A stretch of DNA of 64,000 nt from Rhynchopus sp. YZ270_cl-10 (GCA_964035575.1 OZ037909.1:62001-126000), one strand, 5' to 3'. Counted from the first letter of the stretch, positions 31,446 through 41,768 are shown. Numbers and translations are program-made. Notes: generated by a model from the letters alone, not told the origin.

Positions 31446-34400
31446 CTAAATCGGCTTCGCTGTCAGCAACTCCTTCAGGTTTTGCGGCGGCTTGGTGCTG
31501 TTTGGCGTGACGTGGAGAGCACTGTTGCTTCTTTTTTCGTCCTTCTTTGAGGGGATGAACAGACGCAGCTTTTGGAGCAGCGTGAACTGATCGAACTCCT
31601 TTGCCTTGTAGGAGTGCATCGCCATTTCCACAACAATGTTGATAAACTCAAAGAAACTCAGCCCTGTTGAGCCCTCCTTCATTTTCAGCTTTTTAAGGAA
31701 CAGCAACTCCAGCTCTGGCTGCGTCAGTGTACGCACCTTATCAATCAAATTCGAGGGAATGTCGATGTTGAACTGCTTCAACCCATAACGCGGTTCATAT
31801 CCATCTGGCGCATCAAAGTCCTCTTCGCTGACGAGACTGTCGTCTGCCTTGCTTTTTCCTTCCATCATTCGCTTACGCAGCTCAAATGCTTTGTTCGTTG
31901 AGTAGATCGGTGCCTTCTCTGCAACAGACTGCGGCACTTCATCCACACGAAGGATCTGTTGCTTTCTACTATCGTGCCCAAGCTGCTTGAAGCTCCTTAT
32001 CACCCCCGCCTCACGGAAGAACCGACAGAACCGCGACGCAGTCATCTCCCCCTTCAGCCCGCATGCCGCCTCAAAGCATGCACGCAGCTCTTTATTAAAA
32101 AGCACCAAATGCTCATGAACGTGTGAAGAAGCGGAAGGAAAGATTTGCGTCAACGCACCAAAGTGTCCTGCTTCAAAGGCCTTCTTCAGGGAAGGGCGTA
32201 CACGAGGCATTAAGCCAAAGGTTCCAAGACGGAGGGCGGAGATGACGAGGGGTTCTTTGACGGCTTGGTCGAGGGGAGAGCTGGCTTCGAGGGAGGGGCC
32301 AGCGTTGATCTCGAGGAGCCAGGGTTTGAGGTCAGCGTCGAACATTACGTCGAAGCCGAGGATCTGGAAGCATTTGAAGTTGTCGTCGCCTGGCTTGGAG
32401 ATGGCCTCGACGTTGAGTTGAAGAGAGGGCTGCAGGGCAAGCATGGTGTTGTTCACGAGGACGTTGATCCCTTCCCACACCTTCTCTGCGTCGTGGCCTT
32501 CGCTTGCGAGCCATTTCTTGACAGATTTGATGGAGCGTTTGGATCCGACGTCCTCGCCGTCTGCCTCGCTGTTGGCCACGAAGTTCTCGGAGTCTTTGTT
32601 CAGCGAGTAGTTGGTCAGGTGCATGTATGCGTCGTGCATGGAGTGCGACTCCATCGGTTTGTATTTGTTTGTCGCGAACCGTGCCAACCCTTCCTCGTAG
32701 AGGTAGATGCGGAGCGGGTCCACACCAAGCACCACGACATAAAGACGCAGGTCGAACTTCAGTCCGTCAATCAGAAGCGGCCGTTCGATGTAGCGCTGCA
32801 CGACGTATTCGACCTCGCTGTTGAACGCAGCCCCCTTCTCCCCTACCACGTCAGAGAGGTCCTGTGTCAGGAAGATGCCGGTCCCCTGGCGTCCACGCGA
32901 CGGCTTGCAGATCCAGATCGGGCGGTTCGCGTCAATCTTTTTGCGGTTCTTCTTCTTCAACGCGGAGTTGCTGGAGATGAGGTGGTGCAGCTCCTCCTCG
33001 TCCCCGGGCAGGCAGTAGGTCCCCGGGTAAAACTCAAAGTCCTCAGGAAACAGAGCGGACATTCGGTTCAGGTGGCGTGTGAAGAGGACCTTGTTGCAGA
33101 GGTCCTTCATCCCGGGGAAGCGATTTATCCGTTGCTTTTCGTCGACAAGGCTCTTTGCGGCCTCCACAGAAATGCCCCCAGTCACCCACAGCAGATTCGC
33201 GCCATCCCTTAACGGCGCAAACTCAAACCGGCATGTGTTCATCGCATTCAGCACCACCATCTTCGCAGCAGCAGGGTTGATGTAGACCTTGACCCGGTCC
33301 TTCGTCTTCCCGCCTCTCTTCTTGCGGAGGCCCATCATCAAGTCGCGGTGGCGTGAAGGGACCTTGCTGGGGGTCTGGTTTTCGTCCTCTTTCGTGTCCT
33401 TCGGAGATGCTGGGGCGGCGTCGTCTGCGTCTGCGGTGGGGCTGCCTGCGCGGCCCTTCGGCGCCTTCTCCTTTTGCGGTGTTTGGTCGCTGGCAGGGAC
33501 GCCGCGCCCCTCGGCAGGGACCGGGGGCTTCTTTCTTGCGCGGAGGACTTTGCCGGAAGGGCGGTTTGGGGGAGGGGGTGGGAGGACCTCTCTCTGCTTC
33601 TCGCGCTCGACCTCGCGGGCTTCGCGTTCTGCCATGCGGAGGGCCTTCACCGAGGCAGGTAGGCCTGCACCGCCGCCTTGGCCGGTGCCGTTGTAAGCGG
33701 ACATGCCAGGGTAGTAGCGTTCGGGGCGGCCAGCGTTTGTGTGATGATCGGTGTCGTCGACAATGCATTCGTCGTCTTTGTCGTCGCCCTTTTTGATGGG
33801 TTTGTAGGAGAAAAGGGAGTTGTGCGCCTCAGCTTTTTCTTGCTCTGCGTGTTGCAGTTGGTGCCGGCGTCGCATTGCAGGGGTGCGGACTTCAGAGGAA
33901 GGGACCGGCGAGGAGACGGTGCGTCCTTGTGTGTGGGGTTGGGTGTTGTTGTTGTTGTTCGAGGAAACCCGCCACCCCGCAAGCTTGCTGTCACCCCGCT
34001 CCACCGCATGGTTCGGCCTTCTCTGCCCCGGCTGCTCCGCCACCACCGGCGCGCTCTCCCTCGCCTTCTCCATCAATTCCTTCTCCCTCTGCAGCTCTCT
34101 TTGCTGCATCCTTTCCATAATCTTCTTCGCAGGAAACCTAAGCACCGGACACGACTCTTCAGGCACCGGTTTGAACGGATCAGAATGCGTTGTCTTAGTG
34201 GGAGAAGCCCTCTTTGGGGTAGTGGTCGCACGGAGAAGCTGCGTGACACTGATGTTCGATGTGTCAGGACTGCGTACCGGGGTCGCAGCGAGGGGGGTGT
34301 CCATCTCCTCCTCCTCCTCCACGTCGTATCCGGGGGTGACGCACGGCATGTACCCACCGCCGCTAAGGTCCTCTTCGTCTGAAGCAGCGTCGACGTCTCT

Positions 34401-34508
34401 CAAAGGTGAAGACTCAGGCGTGCCCCAAGCTGCAGGGGCATGTGTGCTATCCCCTGCTTCCTCTCGTTTCGCCCCTCCAGGGGTGGACCCCTCACCCACA
34501 CACATCAT
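31446..34508 (-). CDS. TTLL-family tubulin polyglutamylase
   Basis: This single-exon gene encodes 1,020 residues. The first ~380 are disordered, Pro/Arg/Lys-rich and carry an acidic patch. The tubulin-tyrosine-ligase-like domain spans about 400-745. It has TGG as a core-entry motif (LLWVTGGISVEAAKSL), the ATP-grasp segment PIWICKPSRGRQGTGIFL, then YVVQRYIERPLLIDGLKFDL with RLYV, the TTLL-specific HLTNYSLNKDS, and the metal-binding LLEINAGPSLE. All are intact, so ATP-dependent addition of glutamate to tubulin tails is expected, most likely on axonemal or basal-body microtubules. The extension after the domain (about 750-1020) is helical and may bind microtubules, as in other elongating TTLLs. 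Two ATGs (34508 and 34505) are adjacent. Confidence 0.92.
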   Translation of the reverse strand: MMCVGEGSTPGGAKREEAGDSTHAPAAWGTPESSPLRDVDAASDEEDLSGGGYMPCVTPGYDVEEEEEMDTPLAATPVRSPDTSNISVTQLLRATTTPKRASPTKTTHSDPFKPVPEESCPVLRFPAKKIMERMQQRELQREKELMEKARESAPVVAEQPGQRRPNHAVERGDSKLAGWRVSSNNNNNTQPHTQGRTVSSPVPSSEVRTPAMRRRHQLQHAEQEKAEAHNSLFSYKPIKKGDDKDDECIVDDTDHHTNAGRPERYYPGMSAYNGTGQGGGAGLPASVKALRMAEREAREVEREKQREVLPPPPPNRPSGKVLRARKKPPVPAEGRGVPASDQTPQKEKAPKGRAGSPTADADDAAPASPKDTKEDENQTPSKVPSRHRDLMMGLRKKRGGKTKDRVKVYINPAAAKMVVLNAMNTCRFEFAPLRDGANLLWVTGGISVEAAKSLVDEKQRINRFPGMKDLCNKVLFTRHLNRMSALFPEDFEFYPGTYCLPGDEEELHHLISSNSALKKKNRKKIDANRPIWICKPSRGRQGTGIFLTQDLSDVVGEKGAAFNSEVEYVVQRYIERPLLIDGLKFDLRLYVVVLGVDPLRIYLYEEGLARFATNKYKPMESHSMHDAYMHLTNYSLNKDSENFVANSEADGEDVGSKRSIKSVKKWLASEGHDAEKVWEGINVLVNNTMLALQPSLQLNVEAISKPGDDNFKCFQILGFDVMFDADLKPWLLEINAGPSLEASSPLDQAVKEPLVISALRLGTFGLMPRVRPSLKKAFEAGHFGALTQIFPSASSHVHEHLVLFNKELRACFEAACGLKGEMTASRFCRFFREAGVIRSFKQLGHDSRKQQILRVDEVPQSVAEKAPIYSTNKAFELRKRMMEGKSKADDSLVSEEDFDAPDGYEPRYGLKQFNIDIPSNLIDKVRTLTQPELELLFLKKLKMKEGSTGLSFFEFINIVVEMAMHSYKAKEFDQFTLLQKLRLFIPSKKDEKRSNSALHVTPNSTKPPQNLKELLTAKPI

Positions 34509-34799
34509 GCAAAAAGGAGAAAAATGTGTGGAGAGAGGGGGTGGTTAAGGGGAGAGGAGTCTGTGGAGGAGGGGTAAAAAAATAGAAGAAAAAAAAAACT
34601 GCCTATGGTAAAGGGAGGAGGTGTCCGCCCTGAACTGGAGACTAGGTGGCGAAACGGAGGCGGCTGGACACGGAGGCGACGTTCTGGGGTTTTGGTTTTT
34701 GGGAAAGGATCAGCCTGGGCCAAGGAGGTCAGCAATGTCTTCAGCTAGTCTCTTTTGTCATCCCAAAAAGGGGGTAAAAAAAAAAAAAGAAAAGTTTAT

Positions 34800-34834
34800 A
34801 AGATGATCCTAAGCCTCTCGTGCTTAGTCACCTT
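34800..34834 (-). repeat. Family A stem-loop, consensus copy
   Basis: CCTAAGCCTCTCGTGCTTAG with AAGATGAT and TCACCTT outer arms. AAAGTTTAT precedes it. This is the best match to the family consensus. Confidence 0.8.
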
Positions 34835-35125
34835 ATCATATTCGTTATGGCACACATAAAAAAAATGCTGGCGCTCGCACCGTCAGTCGGTTCTTCCTAC
34901 AATGTGCAGAAGATGATAAAAAGAGGGAGGGTGTCTTTTTTTGGAACAGTTTTTTGAGTTTTTTTTTGTTTTTGAAATATGGTTCCTACGCCTTCCCGCA
35001 AAAAAATAAATCAGTCCTATTCGTGGTCATTTACCCCCCCCCCTTTGGGTCGGTGAACCGGAAATTTTGGAAATAAGGGGGTAAAATAAGGGGGGGGGGT
35101 AAATGAGGGGGTAAGGGGGGGGGGG

Positions 35126-36715
35126 TAGGGGGTCCGACTGTGAGTAAAATTACCGTACAAAAAACTCATTATTAAACTTCTGGTCATTTCCAAGGCAACT
35201 GCGGGTGAAAAACACCCTCAGAGTGGGTCACAGGGGGCCTGTGGGCCGAAAAACGACCCAGAAGCCACCCCAGAATACAAAAAAATGGAAAAAAATAGTG
35301 AAAAAACGGCTTTTTTCAGGTTTTGGCCATATTGGGCAAAATAGCGATTTTTCAAGAAAAACCCAAAAAAACGGTTATTTTTTGACATCACAAAACCTCC
35401 TTTGGCACAAATATACCCCAAAAGTGGCCCGTGAGTCCATTCCAACCTGTTTTGGACATATTTGACACTTTTGGAAGTGTTTTTTTGGTGTTTTTACGTC
35501 AAAAAAAATACCCTGGCAATACCCTGACCGCGCTCCGGCAGCATTCCGGCATGCTGTTTGACCCATATAGGGGTCAAGAAATGGCCAAAACCCCCCGAAA
35601 AAGGACCCTGGGAGCCCAGATAGTTCCAAATTTCCACCACATCCCCACCCAAACACTGCAAAAACACGACAGAAAATCGTCTTAAAAAACACACTTTTTT
35701 CAAAAAGGTCATTATGGAGCCTGTCTGACGATAGCGATTTTTCAAGAAAAACCCAAAAAAACGGCTATTTTTTGACATCACAAAACCTCCTTTGGCACAA
35801 ATATACCCCAAAAGTGGCCCGTGAGTCCATTCCAACCTGTTTTGGACATATTTGACACTTTTGGAAGTGTTTTTTTGGTGTTTTTACGTCAAAAAAAATA
35901 CCCTGGCAATACCCTGACCGCGCTCCGGCAGCATTCCGGCATGCTGTTTGACCCATATAGGGGTCAAGAAATGGCCAAAAACCCCCGAAAAAGCACTCCG
36001 GGAACCCAGATAGTTCCAAATATCCACCACATCCCCACCCAAACACCGCAAAAACACGACAGAAAATCGTCTTAAAAAACACACTTTTTTCAAAAAGGTC
36101 ATTATGGAGCATGCCTGACGACCTTTTTGAAAAAAGTGTGTTTTTTAAGACGATTTTCTGTCGTGTTTTTGCAGTGTTTGGGTGGGGATGTGGTGGAAAT
36201 TTGGAACTATCTGGGCTCCCAGGGTCCTTTTTCGGGGGTTTTTGGCCATTTCTTGACCCCTATATGGGTCAAACAGCATGCCGGAATGCTGCCGGAGCGC
36301 GGTCAGGGTATTGCCAGGGTATTTTTTTTGACGTAAAAACACCAAAAAAACACTTCCAAAAGTGTCAAATATGTCCAAAACAGGTTGGAATGGACTCACG
36401 GGCCACTTTTGGGGTATATTTGTGCCAAAGGAGGTTTTGTGATGTCAAAAAATAACCGTTTTTTTGGGTTTTTCTTGAAAAATCGCTATTTTGCCCAATA
36501 TGGCCAAAACCTGAAAAAAGCCGTTTTTTCACTATTTTTTTCCATTTTTTTGTATTCTGGGGTGGCTTCTGGGTCGTTTTTCGGCCCACAGGCCCCCTGT
36601 GACCCACTCTGAGGGTGTTTTTCACCCGCAGTTGCCTTGGAAATGACCAGAAGTTTAATAATGAGTTTTTTGTACGAAATTTTATACACAAGTCTATTAG
36701 GAGTCGGACCCCCTA
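35126..36715. repeat. Large inverted repeat with an internal tandem partial copy
   Basis: Arm 1 (35,155-35,717) and arm 3 (36,120-36,675, inverted) are close to identical over about 560 bp. A second direct copy (35,735-36,100) repeats the inner two-thirds of arm 1 and differs at more sites, so arm 1 is closer to arm 3 than to its neighbour. Outer blocks TAGGGGGTCCGACT (35,126) and AGTCGGACCCCCTA (36,702) extend the symmetry. A 19-base spacer separates the arms. Confidence 0.9.
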
Positions 36716-36889
36716 AGGGGGGGGGGGGGGGGTAAATTACCATGTTATGGGTTAGGTCATGTTTTTGGGTGGGAAGGGGGGACTTTTTCATACACGGTGG
36801 GGTAAAATTTTGCACAACACAGTGTGACGACACATGCTCTCATGACAAATGTGTCATCTGAAAAAAATTCCTCACTTCCTTGCGACATC

Positions 36890-37200
36890 GCAAGCAGTCA
36901 TGCATCATGGATCCACATCATCCACATCATCTTTCTGCCCGTGCCTGAACCATGACTGGTCAGGGATCACGGTGTTGCCGCAGATTCCGTGAGGTGTCCC
37001 AAACGTATCGCCCACGCAGCACAAACGTACCCACCTGCACCCATCTACCTGCACACGTGATGTAAAACAGGGTGAAAGATTATTTGCACTTTACCCCTTT
37101 CCTCATTTCGAGCTTGTCTCCAGCTTCAAATCAGACGAGTCCTACAGTCTCCGGATGTACGACCCGCTGAACACATCAGCCCCTCCCAGCAAACCATAAA
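36890..37200 (+). other. Exon-like fragment carried in the fold-back element
   Basis: On the plus strand, 37,109-37,198 reads ELVSSFKSDESYSLRMYDPL then NTSAPPSKP and a stop. GC-rich codon use here matches host genes rather than the surrounding repeats. A GT at about 37,059 and an AG just before 37,109 would frame a ~50-nt intron of the host type. Upstream frames are short. It may be a captured piece of a host gene, but no family is recognised. Confidence 0.35.
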
Positions 37201-37249
37201 ACAAAACAGGTATGCGCTGCACTAAGTGAAACTATTACCCCATAATTAC

Positions 37250-37338
37250 ACGCCAGGTGGTGTTTTGCCACTCGTTCCCTGAACCCCCTCGCTTCGCTCG
37301 TGGGTTTAGGTCACTCGTGACAAAACACCACCTGGCGT
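37250..37338. repeat. 18-bp-stem hairpin
   Basis: ACGCCAGGTGGTGTTTTG (37,250-37,267) and CAAAACACCACCTGGCGT (37,321-37,338) are perfectly complementary. The loop holds CCCCTCGCTTCGCTCGTGGG, itself partly self-complementary. Confidence 0.85.
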
Positions 37339-37370
37339 GTTGCGGCGATAATTACCCAAAAATTACCTGG

Positions 37371-37412
37371 TGGCTGGTACTTTACCCCCCCAGGGGGGTA
37401 AAGTACCAGCCA
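37371..37412. repeat. Perfect 20-bp hairpin with two-base loop
   Basis: TGGCTGGTACTTTACCCCCC and GGGGGGTAAAGTACCAGCCA are exact reverse complements separated by CA. A stem this long and tight should extrude as a cruciform and is normally unstable in dividing cells. Confidence 0.9.
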
Positions 37413-37663
37413 CAACAGGGTATTATAAGGGGGGGGGGGTAAATTACCATGTTATTTTGGCCTGAACCGTTTTTTTCTGAAAAAGGGGGTAAAATAAGGG
37501 GGGGGGGGGGTAAATTTAGGGGGGGGGGGGGTAAATGACCACGAATAGGACTGATGTATTGTGTGAAAATGGGGAGTGGGTTTGTTCGTTTTTGTGGGTA
37601 GAGACAGAGGGGAAGAGTGTTGCACGAAAAGACACATCACAACAACTTGTTTCACAATAAAAG

Positions 37664-37760
37664 CTTGATTTGAACATACAAAGCCCCTCTCGTTAACAGT
37701 GTACCTTTGGCACAATGACCGGTGCACCTGGGTGGAAAAACCACATGCAGTCCTACATCG
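37664..37760 (-). repeat. Family B repeat
   Basis: ACATACAAAGCCCCTCTCGT, then AACAGTGTACC, CACAATGACCGGTGCACC and GCAGTCCTAC, matching the consensus order over about 90 bp. Confidence 0.75.
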
Positions 37761-38885
37761 TATTCTGTGGTATACATCTGATATGCCCTACTCCCGTTTC
37801 CTCATCAGTAACTGTGGTCTTTTTTTTTGTATTGGGGTATTTCGGAAGGTTTATGACACGCTGGTCTCTCGCTTGAGAAGGAAAGTTCTGCTTCTCGTCC
37901 TCCTCCCCGTCACCCCCTTTTTTTGTGCTTCGCTTCAGTTTCATCTCAATACGCTGTCGATGTTAGTTGCCACCTTTTTTTGTGTTGTGCAAAAAAACCT
38001 CATTTGCCCCCCCCCCCCCCCCCCTTTTCGCCCCAGTTTCTAATCAAATGGGAAAGCATATTTTTTTCTTGCTGCCATCACCTCAACGCAACTCCACCCC
38101 CAAACACACAATGTTTGACCATACACCCATGTGCACACATCTGTTTGCCCCCCCGCCCCCATCACCCATATCACCCGCTTTGTGTATTTGCTAGTCAGTT
38201 GTTTAGTGGTTTCTTTGAAAAGAAACATTTTTTGTTGTTTTCTTTTTTTTCTTTGTGAAGCTCCTGGAAAGAAGCGCACTTGTGCAGTGTATGTGGGTCT
38301 CTTTTGAGACCCTGTGCATTTTTCCAAAGCGGGAGGGGGGAGGGGGGGACCGAGGGGGGGTGAATAAAGAAAAGGGGGTTTGGAAAAATGATAGTTCATG
38401 CACACTGATCGAACGGGTTCCCCTATTTTGCAGAACACCTCAATCAAGTTTGACATTTGAGCACGCTACAACATATTGGGGGGTTTTGTTTTAACGATGA
38501 CCTAGGTACCGAGTAGGCGGGTGCAACCGTAAAACGTTACTGGCACGTGTGCCTGCAACGCCTTCCCTAGTTGCTTCCGCGTACTGCGGTTTCTTGTGAC
38601 ATGACATGTCCACAACGCAGCTTCATTCACGCCAGGGACAAAGGAAAAGCTCTGGACTAGATAAAAGAAATGCACGCCACAAAAGGACGTGGCGCTTTGC
38701 ATGCGATGAAACAACAATTTTTTCAAAGTTGTTCCGCGCAGCATTTTGGGGGTTTTTTTTTTGCTAGTTGCGCACGTCCGCAGTATCGGGAGAAAAAGCC
38801 CCCCTTTTGGCATTTGGAAAGAAAAACGGAATAATTCAGAGCGGAGCGGGTTGTCTTTTGCCTCCACGGCGAGTCAGGGGGGTTA

Positions 38886-38970
38886 CTAGTGGAACTAGTT
38901 ATCACAATGACTGGTGCTAAACTAGTAGTGTATTGGTGGAACACTAGTCGAAACTATAACACTGGTCATT
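38886..38970. repeat. Cluster of ACTAGT and ACTGGT motifs
   Basis: Within 85 bases there are four ACTAGT or CTAGTG hexamers and two ACTGGT motifs, in both orientations, forming several short competing hairpins. This could be the remains of a small palindromic element. Confidence 0.4.
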
Positions 38971-39194
38971 TGGACGAGTAGCACTACCAGTAGTATCCTG
39001 ACGCATCCGGTTTTGCGGTAATTCAACAATAGTAACACATTTGCGTCTGAGGTCTTTGCGAGCTTAGTGCCAGGGTCTATTTCGTGAACGAAGTACGCCC
39101 CATGGGGGTGCTGTGCATCACGCTCCTCGTTGAAAAAAAGAAAAATAGAACAACAACAGCACTCCACCTATCTTTGAAGAGCATGTGTACTCCC

Positions 39195-39222
39195 TCATTC
39201 TCATTCTCATTCTCATTCTCAT
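39195..39222. repeat. ATTCTC hexanucleotide microsatellite
   Basis: About five uninterrupted copies of ATTCTC lie between non-repetitive flanks. Confidence 0.85.
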
Positions 39223-39458
39223 TGTTTTGCTTTTTTTTTTTTGACCCACGCATGTGTGGCATGGCCAAAACAACCTCGTAAAATATATCCTTCTGGAGGT
39301 TCCAAGAATTTCTGAATAGAGTTTGTTCTCCGCTTTAACGAGCCGTCAGCAGATCTACTTAATCCATTTACTCTGACCGAGAGAGGTGGGCGCAGACACA
39401 CGCGAAACGTCTTCATTTACGGGAGAACAACAAAGAATAGAATAAAAAAAATAATTGG

Positions 39459-39492
39459 AAGATGATCCTAAGCTCGGGGGCTTAGTCACCTT
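39459..39492 (-). repeat. Family A stem-loop
   Basis: AAGATGATCCTAAGC, a G-rich loop, then GCTTAGTCACCTT. The arms match the consensus exactly while the loop has changed. Confidence 0.7.
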
Positions 39493-39663
39493 TAAAAAAT
39501 GGAGCCTGTGTTGTGTGCATATTACACAGAATATTGACAAGTCTGTGTTGATAGTGCTTCTACCTTTCAGAGGGTCTGGAGTGGGAGTGCTGCTCAGTCG
39601 GCTGTCAGGTGTTATTGTTGTGCTATTTGAAATAGCCGAATGTAATAGTGAAAAAGAAAAAGT

Positions 39664-39755
39664 TACTTGAAATACAAATCCCTCTCGTGAATAGTGTGCT
39701 TTTGGTCCATGACCGGCTGTACCGGGGGGTGGATCCCAATCTTGCTGTCCTACAA
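39664..39755 (-). repeat. Family B repeat
   Basis: ACTTGAAATACAAATCCCTC with TCGTGAATAGTG, CCATGACCGG, TGTACCGGGGGGTGGATC and GCTGTCCTAC. Confidence 0.75.
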
Positions 39756-40507
39756 TCCATTTCGTGGGGGAAAAAAGCCAAAAGTTGGTGAACCTCGCGT
39801 GTGTCACCCCAAACACCGGGGGGGAAAAAGATTTTTTAAAAACTTCATGTGCCCCCTGTGTATCACTCACATCTCAGCCGACCATTCAAACGAAATGAAA
39901 AAATAAAATAAAACCACGTTTGCAGAGAAACGAACCATCGCATATATTGTACCGAAAAAGAAGGAAGTTTTTTTTGTTGTTGTTGTTTTTGACACGACAT
40001 CTTCTCTTTGCTACCTACAAAACAAATGGTATTTGACGCGGCACCCCCATACTGACCCACAACGTCAGCATAGCATAAGCACCCCAACAACAGAAACCCA
40101 GACACTATCATCCGCCAACTGATCTTGATAACACAAAAAGTAAAAACAGCGTTTTTCGTTGAACGCAGCCAAATAGGGGGTACAATCTTGGCGCAAGGTA
40201 GAGGGAATTCAAGGGGAAATACTGGTATACAAAATCTGAACGTCGGATCTCTTTATGTCTGGTTTCTTATCACACTTCATGGAAAAAAAAATAGGGTAAA
40301 GCTGAATAAAGTGACAACAACACTCTGTGGGATGTAGGCACCTTGGGTGAGGGGGGGGATTACCTGGACTCCGTTGCAATGAAGGGGGAGGGGTCAGGAT
40401 TTGATTCATTTCAAAAATTTTTTTTGACTAATTTTTACACACCCTGTTTTGTTCGTTTCTGTATGATTTGCCATAATGGGATTTATGTGTTTCAATTCTT
40501 CGCTTTT

Positions 40508-40550
40508 TGAAAACTTGGTTGTATTAGTGTAGCCACCCTAGAGTGTGCTC
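40508..40550 (-). repeat. Family D repeat
   Basis: Near-identical to 30,760-30,800. It abuts the 3' end of the small docking-like gene, so it probably lies in that gene's 3' UTR. Confidence 0.65.
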
Positions 40551-40552
40551 CA

Positions 40553-41181
40553 CTAGCTTTTTTTTGTTTTGTTTTGTTTTTCAATTTTTGCTCTTTTTTT
40601 AAATAACAGTGCCCTCTGTTCTTTCGGAACCTTCAATGTGATCGTCGGGTTGCTGTTGCGCACAGACGCTGGTGGACCTTCGGGGCTCGTTTTTACCGTC
40701 AAAAAAACGTGTTCTGATGGCAGTTTTGTTCCACCTGAACCAACTAAGAGCGAATCTGTCTGGTTCCTTTGGCTCATCCTTGAGCATGTCAGTGAGGAGC
40801 CATTCGATGATGAACGGGATCTTCCACTGAACAGAGTACTCTCGCGCCGAGGGTGACAGGTTGCAGAACATTTTATCTTTATCTGCAAAAAAAAAAATAA
40901 ATTACGCTTTTGATTGACATTAAAATAGACATACGACTTTGCAGCAGATCGTCAAACACATCGTGCTTTGCAAGAAACTTCATGAACCACCCTAGCGGGT
41001 CTTCAGGCCTATCTACGTAAAGCTCTGTCAACACGCAGTCGAGGAACACTGCTATGTTGTGGTCACGGAAGTATCGCAGCGCATGCTCTCTGTTGTCTTC
41101 GTGCACAGCCTTGCTGATCAACGGTGTTGTACTCAAATCTGTCTCCATCTGCAACGCATCGGTCGGGATCGCAATGTCCAT
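40553..41181 (-). CDS. Small three-exon protein with docking-domain-like helices
   Basis: Exons are 41181-40935, 40882-40735 and 40685-40553; the introns are 52 nt (acceptor TTTTTGCAG) and 49 nt (donor GTGGAA, acceptor ACGAG), and the 175-residue frame closes across both. Two similar helical segments are visible: YFRDHNIAVFLDCVLTELYV with DRPEDPLGWF, and VQWKIPFIIEWLLTDMLKDE with PKEPDRFALSWF. The PEDPLxF pattern after an amphipathic helix resembles RIIa/Dpy-30 docking domains of ciliary proteins. The C-terminus (ITLKVPKEQRALLFKKRAK) is basic. The second intron is inferred from a frame change; without it the protein would end about 40 codons earlier at 40,599. Ten bases upstream of the ATG, TTTTCAG looks like a splice acceptor, so an upstream exon or leader is possible. 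Confidence 0.65.
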
Positions 41182-41689
41182 TTTTCTGAAAATCAAAAAA
41201 AAAAAAAAACGAAAAAGAGAGAAAAAAAAAACAACACACCCCCTTGTGGGACGTCTACCCCCACCCCCCCTCCCCCGGATAGCAAAGGGAGTATACGCTT
41301 TGCGGGGGCGTTCAAAGAAGAGTTGTGCAAAAAAAAAAAAAAAAAAAAAAGAATGTGTCTGGAGGAAGGGGGGTTGTGGGAGAGAGAGAGGAGAGTTGGG
41401 TATGAAAATTCGGGAGGGGTGGTTGTAATTCTCGCAATCAGGTGGGGGTGGGGGTGGGGGTGGGGGGTGAGTCCTCTGTGCAACCAGAGTGTGGTTGAAT
41501 ACGATACAGAGGTCAGGATGGAAAAGACTCCCGCGGTGGTCTGGAACGATAGGGGTAATGTCCACGCATGGTTTCCCCACAGTTTTGAATAAACAAATGC
41601 ATACACTTTCAAATAAAAATTTGAAAGCATTAGGGAAGTGTATAAAAAACAACAACAACCCATGAATAAAAAAAAAATGTGAAGTATTA

Positions 41690-41768
41690 TACAGGCACCT
41701 CCGACTGACCCACTGTACGATGCCAGCCATCCGGAGGAAAGCACAAAGTACCCTGCGGCCAACAAGAA
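41690..41768 (-). repeat. Family C repeat, full-length copy
   Basis: GGCACCTCCGACTGACCCAC, TGTACGATGCCAGCCATCCG and AAGTACCCTGCGGCCAAC combine the halves seen separately at 22,992 and 27,493. A later insertion begins at its right end. Confidence 0.8.

Larger units (their letters stand above)
35011..37554. mobile_element. 2.5-kb composite fold-back element without transposase
   Basis: TCAGTCCTATTCGTGGTCAT and then TTACC plus a C-run at the left end is mirrored by a G-run, GGTAA and ATGACCACGAATAGGACTGA at the right, making 25-bp terminal inverted repeats before the homopolymers. Within lie G-rich spacers with repeated GGGGTAAA, a large inverted repeat (35,126-36,715), a 480-bp mixed segment (36,740-37,220), and two strong hairpins (37,250-37,338 and 37,371-37,412). 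The block GGTAAATTACCATGTTAT occurs twice (36,731 and 37,439). No target duplication is clear beyond AT on each side, and no transposase is encoded. It is probably a nested, non-autonomous DNA element. Confidence 0.8.
34509..40552. other. 6-kb gene-free spacer dominated by a fold-back element
   Basis: The spacer holds family A hairpins at 34,800 and 39,459, the composite element at 35,011-37,554, family B copies at 37,664 and 39,664, an 18-base C-run at about 38,009-38,026, a cluster of ACTAGT/ACTGGT motifs at 38,886-38,970, and an ATTCTC microsatellite at 39,195-39,222. The 100-codon frames at 37.7-39.0 kb lack protein-like composition and are not called. Confidence 0.6.

Noticed and set aside
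35205-36691. Matching open frames of 84-115 codons in both directions
   Set aside because: They are the same DNA in inverted and direct repeat copies; no start, no domain, and the frame is interrupted at repeat junctions.
35020-37540. GGGGTAAA repeats as a telomere or internal telomeric tract
   Set aside because: The spacing is irregular, G-run length varies from 4 to 17, and the blocks are part of the composite element.
35011-37554. A large self-synthesising (Polinton-type) element
   Set aside because: The terminal repeats are short and no capsid, polymerase, integrase or protease coding sequence is present; 2.5 kb is far too small.
37699-38867. Open frames of 110-140 codons in the spacer
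   Set aside because: They are driven by C- and T-runs and have no protein-like periodicity or motif.
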